DNA from: Chrysomallon squamiferum
Taxonomy: Eukaryota > Mollusca > Gastropoda > Neomphalida > Peltospiridae
Length of the DNA: 64,000 nt
Assembly (NCBI GenBank): GCA_012295275.1
Contig: CM022670.1
Coordinates: 25,888,244 to 25,952,243, forward strand
Reading direction: 5' to 3'
In this document: piece by piece, positions 63,601 to 64,000 of the stretch
How positions within the stretch are numbered: the stretch's first letter is position 1
Layout of the letters: every line of letters starts with the position of its first letter
The notes under the pieces: model-generated
The model's input: the letters and a program-made list of their open reading frames with translations, nothing else
What the model was told of the DNA's origin: nothing
The model's database searches: none
Program-made: the position numbers and the translations under genes

Positions 63601-63918
63601 AAGGAATGCACCATGTCTGTAGCACAAGCTGAACCTGGCACAAGACAGAACAGTCAAGTCTGGAAATCTGACCAGAATCCAAGTGAAGTTTTGAATGGAA
63701 AAGAAGCGGTAACTGGTTCTGACATTAGGGAAAAACAAGCAGTTGAAGGTGAAGACAGGTGTAATTGTGATATGAAAGACATTGAAATAGGTGACACAGC
63801 TAACAATGGCGATGCTGACATGTCACTAAAGATGATAAAATGCGAGAACTTGAACAATCGCACTAAATATTCTATAAACAGTTTGTCTGTGTGTGACTAC
63901 GTTACAGTTGGCATGTAA
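52191..63918 (+). CDS. gp130-like class I cytokine receptor, complete spliced gene (14 coding exons)
   Basis: Single-pass cell-surface receptor expected to bind a four-helix cytokine and signal through JAK/STAT. Hand splicing gives exons 52191-52281, 52639-52911, 53208-53346, 53908-54080, 54381-54520, 55186-55339, 55981-56057, 56604-56823, 57333-57487, 58727-58901, 59164-59475, 60834-60918, 62863-62917 and 63466-63918. All introns are GT..AG, phases run 1,1,2,1,0,1,0,1,0,1,1,2,0, and 833 codons plus TAA stay in frame. Layout by residue: signal peptide 1-22; Ig-like 31-121; cytokine-receptor homology D1 122-225 and D2 226-323; FN3 324-422, 423-532 and 533-636; TM about 645-664; tail 665-833. 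This matches vertebrate gp130 (Ig, CHR, 3 x FN3, TM). Domeless of insects has CHR plus 3 FN3 but no Ig. Oddities: WSxWS is GWWSDPA, Box 1 is weak, and the tail is short. It could alternatively be a decoy or co-receptor. The family call is strong; ligand and orthology are inferred. Confidence 0.92.
52282..52638 (+). repeat. Intron 1, filled by (CA)n array
   Basis: A CA/GT microsatellite with interruptions (52289-52430) starts about 7 nt after the exon 1 donor and fills much of the 357-nt intron. Open frames on both strands here are repeat translations. Confidence 0.9.
52639..52911 (+). CDS. Exon 2: N-terminal Ig-like domain
   Basis: Phase 1-1 exon encoding residues 31-121, a whole domain in one exon. 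It shows the Ig pattern of a B-strand cysteine (LTLLC, C49), hydrophobic strands, and the F-strand DEGEYWC motif (C102), closing with the G-strand-like KVRVE. N-glycosylation sequons occur at N44, N50 and N106. Acceptor TTGCAG|CT and donor T|GTAAGG are clean. In vertebrate gp130, G-CSFR and leptin receptor an Ig-like domain precedes or accompanies the cytokine-binding module. That relation is family knowledge; the domain call itself rests on visible motifs. Confidence 0.9.
53208..53346 (+). CDS. Exon 3: cytokine-receptor D1, first half (C-x-W)
   Basis: Residues 122-167, phase 1 to 2. It contains the first conserved disulfide pair of class I receptors, C132 and C142, the second in the diagnostic C-N-W (C-x-W) motif at 142-144. 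The YRIVY segment follows as the next beta strand. Sequons are N143, N150 and N156. Acceptor CCTCTAG|AT and donor AG|GTAAAT. Splitting D1 over two exons with a phase-2 intron is the vertebrate class I arrangement. Confidence 0.9.
53355..53640 (+). repeat. Intron 3 tandem repeat, about 60-bp unit
   Basis: About five diverged units, each containing a core like ACTTGGATACTTTATCTCAT followed by CA-rich sequence. The array begins 10 nt inside intron 3. It is followed by a CCCA/CA microsatellite at 53748-53814. Confidence 0.8.
53908..54080 (+). CDS. Exon 4: cytokine-receptor D1, second half
   Basis: Residues 168-225, phase 2 to 1. It carries the second disulfide pair (W174-x-x-C177 and C185-F-W), then strand segments (INMVITTRN; FNITLKD) that close D1. 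I chose the acceptor TTTTTGTTCAG ending at 53907 for its pyrimidine tract. An in-frame alternative at 53889 (ATGTAG) would add six hydrophobic residues. Donor is A|GTAAGT. Confidence 0.88.
54381..54520 (+). CDS. Exon 5: cytokine-receptor D2, first half
   Basis: Residues 226-272, phase 1 to 0. It starts with the proline-bearing interdomain linker (IQPYSV) and contains the FN3 core LTLNW (W248) and a second strand (YKVQITSNW). It ends on CAG|GTATAA. This is the first half of the second fibronectin III domain of the cytokine-binding module, continued in the next exon. Confidence 0.9.
54602..54720 (+). repeat. Intron 5 CA / CAGA microsatellite
   Basis: Compound CA and ACAG (CAGACAGACAGA) repeat inside intron 5. 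The rest of the intron is AT-rich and GT-rich low-complexity sequence up to the poly(T) before exon 6. Confidence 0.85.
55126..55179 (+). repeat. Poly(T)54 polypyrimidine tract of exon 6 acceptor
   Basis: 54 uninterrupted T residues, preceded by T-rich sequence from 55081, ending 6 nt before the exon 6 splice junction. It doubles as a homopolymer microsatellite and as the acceptor pyrimidine tract. Confidence 0.9.
55186..55339 (+). CDS. Exon 6: cytokine-receptor D2 second half with WSxWS-like motif
   Basis: Residues 273-323, phase 0 to 1. It shows CELIPYTKYEIRVRR (284-298), the canonical class I pattern of a leucine-proline-tyrosine turn followed by the F-strand with alternating arginines. 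GWWSDPA follows at 308-314, where the WSxWS box is expected. The second W-S half is replaced by P-A, so the motif is degenerate. The acceptor AAAAG|GAA lies only 6 nt after a run of 54 T. Donor is G|GTATGT. Confidence 0.92.
55981..56057 (+). CDS. Exon 7: third FN3 domain, first half
   Basis: Residues 324-349, phase 1 to 0. It begins APVKTP, a typical FN3 A-strand start after the cytokine module, then CFTFTDDGQVKVYFQ as the B strand. Acceptor TTTTTAACAG|CT is strong and the donor is CAG|GTAATC. This short exon pairs with the next one to give a full FN3 domain, equivalent by position to gp130 D4. Confidence 0.87.
56604..56823 (+). CDS. Exon 8: third FN3 domain, second half
   Basis: Residues 350-422, phase 0 to 1. 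It contains GPELRYVVNI (C strand with the usual Y), a variable loop, SLSVDIYTLNTVGVSEKS (F and G strands with the N-x-x-G turn) and the linker LFIPGKD, like the I-P linker between gp130-family FN3 domains. Acceptor TTTTCAG|AG and donor G|GTAAAA. Confidence 0.9.
57130..57305 (+). repeat. Intron 8 AAT-type repeat
   Basis: Imperfect (AAT)n with AAC interruptions just upstream of the exon 9 acceptor. Flanks within intron 8 are AT-rich without recognisable features. Confidence 0.85.
57333..57487 (+). CDS. Exon 9: fourth FN3 domain, first half (VFWC motif)
   Basis: Residues 423-474, phase 1 to 0. It shows the B-strand YHLTW (W448) and YTVFWC (459-464) followed by C473. The aromatic-W-C pairing is characteristic of the D5 region of gp130, LIFR and Domeless type receptors. 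Acceptor TTCCAAG|CA. Donor TCA|GTATGT lies immediately before a 380-bp TAC/CTG-type repeat. Reading past the donor gives only poly-threonine, which supports this boundary. Confidence 0.88.
57496..57882 (+). repeat. Intron 9 TAC/TGC trinucleotide repeat
   Basis: About 390 bp of imperfect trinucleotide repeat (TAC, TGC, TTC), starting 9 nt after the exon 9 donor. All overlapping frames are poly-Thr, poly-Leu or poly-Tyr and are not genes. GT (57887-57968) and CA (58057-58100) tracts follow. Confidence 0.9.
58111..58626. mobile_element. MITE-like insertion with imperfect terminal inverted repeats in intron 9
   Basis: The left end (about 58111-58165) has GGGCATTTCCCCCCTGGATA then TTTCCCCCAGTCAATCCCCC. 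The reverse complement of the right end (about 58571-58626) has GGGCATCTTCCCTCCAGATA then TTTCCCCCATGACAATTCCC. The two ends match as imperfect inverted repeats of 45-50 bp around a roughly 400-bp interior. The interior has unusually high GC for this locus. On the minus strand it reads ALVTDNGNRDHQDFLRG, possibly a transposase relic, with a stop soon after. I see no clear target-site duplication. Non-autonomous DNA transposon is the best reading. Confidence 0.65.
58727..58901 (+). CDS. Exon 10: fourth FN3 domain, second half
   Basis: Residues 475-532, phase 0 to 1. LHWKEF (477-482) continues the C' strand, and FQMILFGMSVERRD is the F strand. SSGIQWQPCVY (518-528) is the gp130/LIFR-type G strand with a W and a C likely to pair within the domain. 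Acceptor TTTAAACAG|GA and donor G|GTAAGA. Confidence 0.9.
59164..59475 (+). CDS. Exon 11: membrane-proximal fifth FN3 domain
   Basis: Residues 533-636, a complete FN3 domain in one phase 1-1 exon. It begins DPLPPKKV, then shows LILAWTKP (B strand, W555), YFILTYC (C strand, Y573-C574) with C585 following, and TIYSIGNLEDGFVYKAHLQSAS (E-F region). It ends VT, A|GTAAGT. If the donor is not used, translation continues eight residues (SKYSPCH and the split codon) and stops before the membrane helix. Confidence 0.92.
59469..60200 (+). repeat. Intron 11 minisatellite, about 58-bp unit containing the exon 11 donor
   Basis: About twelve diverged units. The first overlaps the end of exon 11 and its donor (GTGACAAGTAAGTATTCACC). 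Each unit then runs through GTGTCACTAATGTTTAGAAA and an AACTGAAATAATA tail. Copies start near 59528, 59585, 59642, 59737, 59792, 59859, 59915, 59973, 60031, 60087 and 60154. Copies at 59585, 59792 and 59973 keep a near-perfect ACAA|GTAAG donor. Confidence 0.9.
60560..60760 (+). repeat. Intron 11 ATC and TTG trinucleotide repeats
   Basis: (ATC)n at about 60641-60690 and (TTG)n near 60736-60758, in otherwise AT-rich intron sequence shortly before the TM exon. Confidence 0.85.
60834..60918 (+). CDS. Exon 12: transmembrane helix
   Basis: Residues 637-664, phase 1 to 2. A polar start (NSSNSKVK) is followed by about 20 hydrophobic residues (645-664) rich in I and L with one proline at 656. Positive residues (K666, R667) follow in the next exon, giving a type I orientation. 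Acceptor GTTTTCAG|AT and donor TG|GTGAGT. A dedicated phase 1-2 TM exon is the class I receptor norm. Confidence 0.92.
61380..62060 (+). repeat. Intron 12 diverged tandem repeat, about 83-bp unit
   Basis: About eight decaying units with the core GTTAACATGTCACATCACAA, a TTTTTATTGTTTCATTTACT segment and AATAACTTCAGACC. The first two full copies (near 61440-61600) are almost identical; later ones drift. The remainder of intron 12 (60919-61379 and 62061-62862) is AT-rich with no feature I can support. Confidence 0.8.
62863..62917 (+). CDS. Exon 13: juxtamembrane segment, weak Box 1
   Basis: Residues 665-683, phase 2 to 0, sequence CKRYKLCEKFQIKYPDRKQ. The separate small exon right after the TM exon is where vertebrate class I receptors encode Box 1, the JAK-binding proline motif. 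Here only IKYPD resembles it. The aromatic-P pair is present but the second proline of the P-x-P core is missing. Acceptor TTTTCCAG|CA and donor CAG|GTAAAC. Frame and phase fit both neighbours exactly. Confidence 0.85.
63466..63918 (+). CDS. Exon 14: cytoplasmic tail and stop
   Basis: Residues 684-833 plus TAA. The tail is acidic and hydrophilic with no predicted fold. Tyrosines are Y699, Y818 (KYSI) and Y828 (DYVTV), the last only five residues from the C terminus. No YxxQ STAT3-type motif is visible. Y-x-x-V motifs are known SHP2/SOCS3 or STAT docking types in vertebrate receptors; use here is inference. The last exon holding the whole distal tail also matches the family gene structure. The stop is followed by a polyadenylation signal two bases later. 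Confidence 0.92.
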   Translation, partial: HNRKTVTLNQEHVKLYESNRDTETTDTTCKDEEVGLLEGAAEKPEKECTMSVAQAEPGTRQNSQVWKSDQNPSEVLNGKEAVTGSDIREKQAVEGEDRCNCDMKDIEIGDTANNGDADMSLKMIKCENLNNRTKYSINSLSVCDYVTVGM

Positions 63919-63920
63919 CA

Positions 63921-63926
63921 AATAAA
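63921..63926 (+). terminator. Polyadenylation signal AATAAA
   Basis: AATAAA begins two bases after the receptor stop codon. A GT-rich element (TTGTCTGTG) follows about 10 nt later, as expected downstream of a cleavage site. This implies a 3' untranslated region of only some 20-30 nt, unless a further signal beyond the window is preferred. Confidence 0.65.
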
Positions 63927-64000
63927 AATTACAATTTGTCTGTGACATCATTTTTCTGACATCAGCATCTAAGACATTTGGTTTATCTAACACTGTTGTA

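Noticed and set aside
63502-63918. Separate small gene starting at the ATG at 63502
   Set aside because: This ATG codes an internal Met-like position in frame with exon 14; the exon starts at 63466 behind a good acceptor and continues the receptor frame.

Overview
This is an AT-rich eukaryotic (animal) genomic window. It is very dense in CT, GT/CA, TTA/GAT and poly(A/T) microsatellites and in decayed tRNA-derived SINE pieces. Together with a spliced single-pass cytokine receptor, this fits a large repeat-rich lophotrochozoan genome, most likely a cephalopod mollusc. That taxon call is inference from texture, not proof. There are no bacterial operons, rRNAs or CRISPR arrays. Nearly all long open frames in the window are microsatellite translations. 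Layout: bases 1 to about 52,150 hold no protein-coding gene that I can support. This stretch contains simple repeats, several diverged tandem arrays (notably a decayed 23-bp minisatellite at 43.98-44.66 kb and a roughly 110-bp array at 32.86-33.44 kb), SINE-like fragments, one 235-bp dispersed repeat present twice, and about a dozen higher-complexity, locally CpG-containing blocks. Those blocks stand out from the AT-rich background and are candidate conserved noncoding or regulatory elements. From 52,191 to 63,918 on the plus strand lies one complete gene that I could splice by hand. It has 14 coding exons, every intron is GT..AG, and the reading frame is unbroken over 2,502 nt including the stop (833 residues). 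The product has, in order, a signal peptide, an Ig-like domain, a two-domain class I cytokine-receptor homology module (C-x-W cysteine pattern and a degenerate WSxWS motif), three further fibronectin III domains, one transmembrane helix, and a cytoplasmic tail of about 170 residues ending in a DYVTV motif. This is the domain layout of vertebrate gp130 (IL6ST). The insect receptor Domeless is known to lack the Ig domain. The intron phases also follow the vertebrate class I receptor pattern. The gene is the main discovery in the window: an apparently intact gp130-type JAK/STAT receptor in what looks like a protostome. It has a weakened WSxWS motif and a poor Box 1, and its intron 11 carries a minisatellite whose unit includes a copy of the exon-11 splice donor. 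How the parts work together: the Ig and cytokine-receptor domains would bind a secreted helical cytokine, the three FN3 domains form the membrane-proximal legs, and the tail would engage a JAK kinase and SH2 proteins. No ligand, JAK or STAT gene is present in the window.
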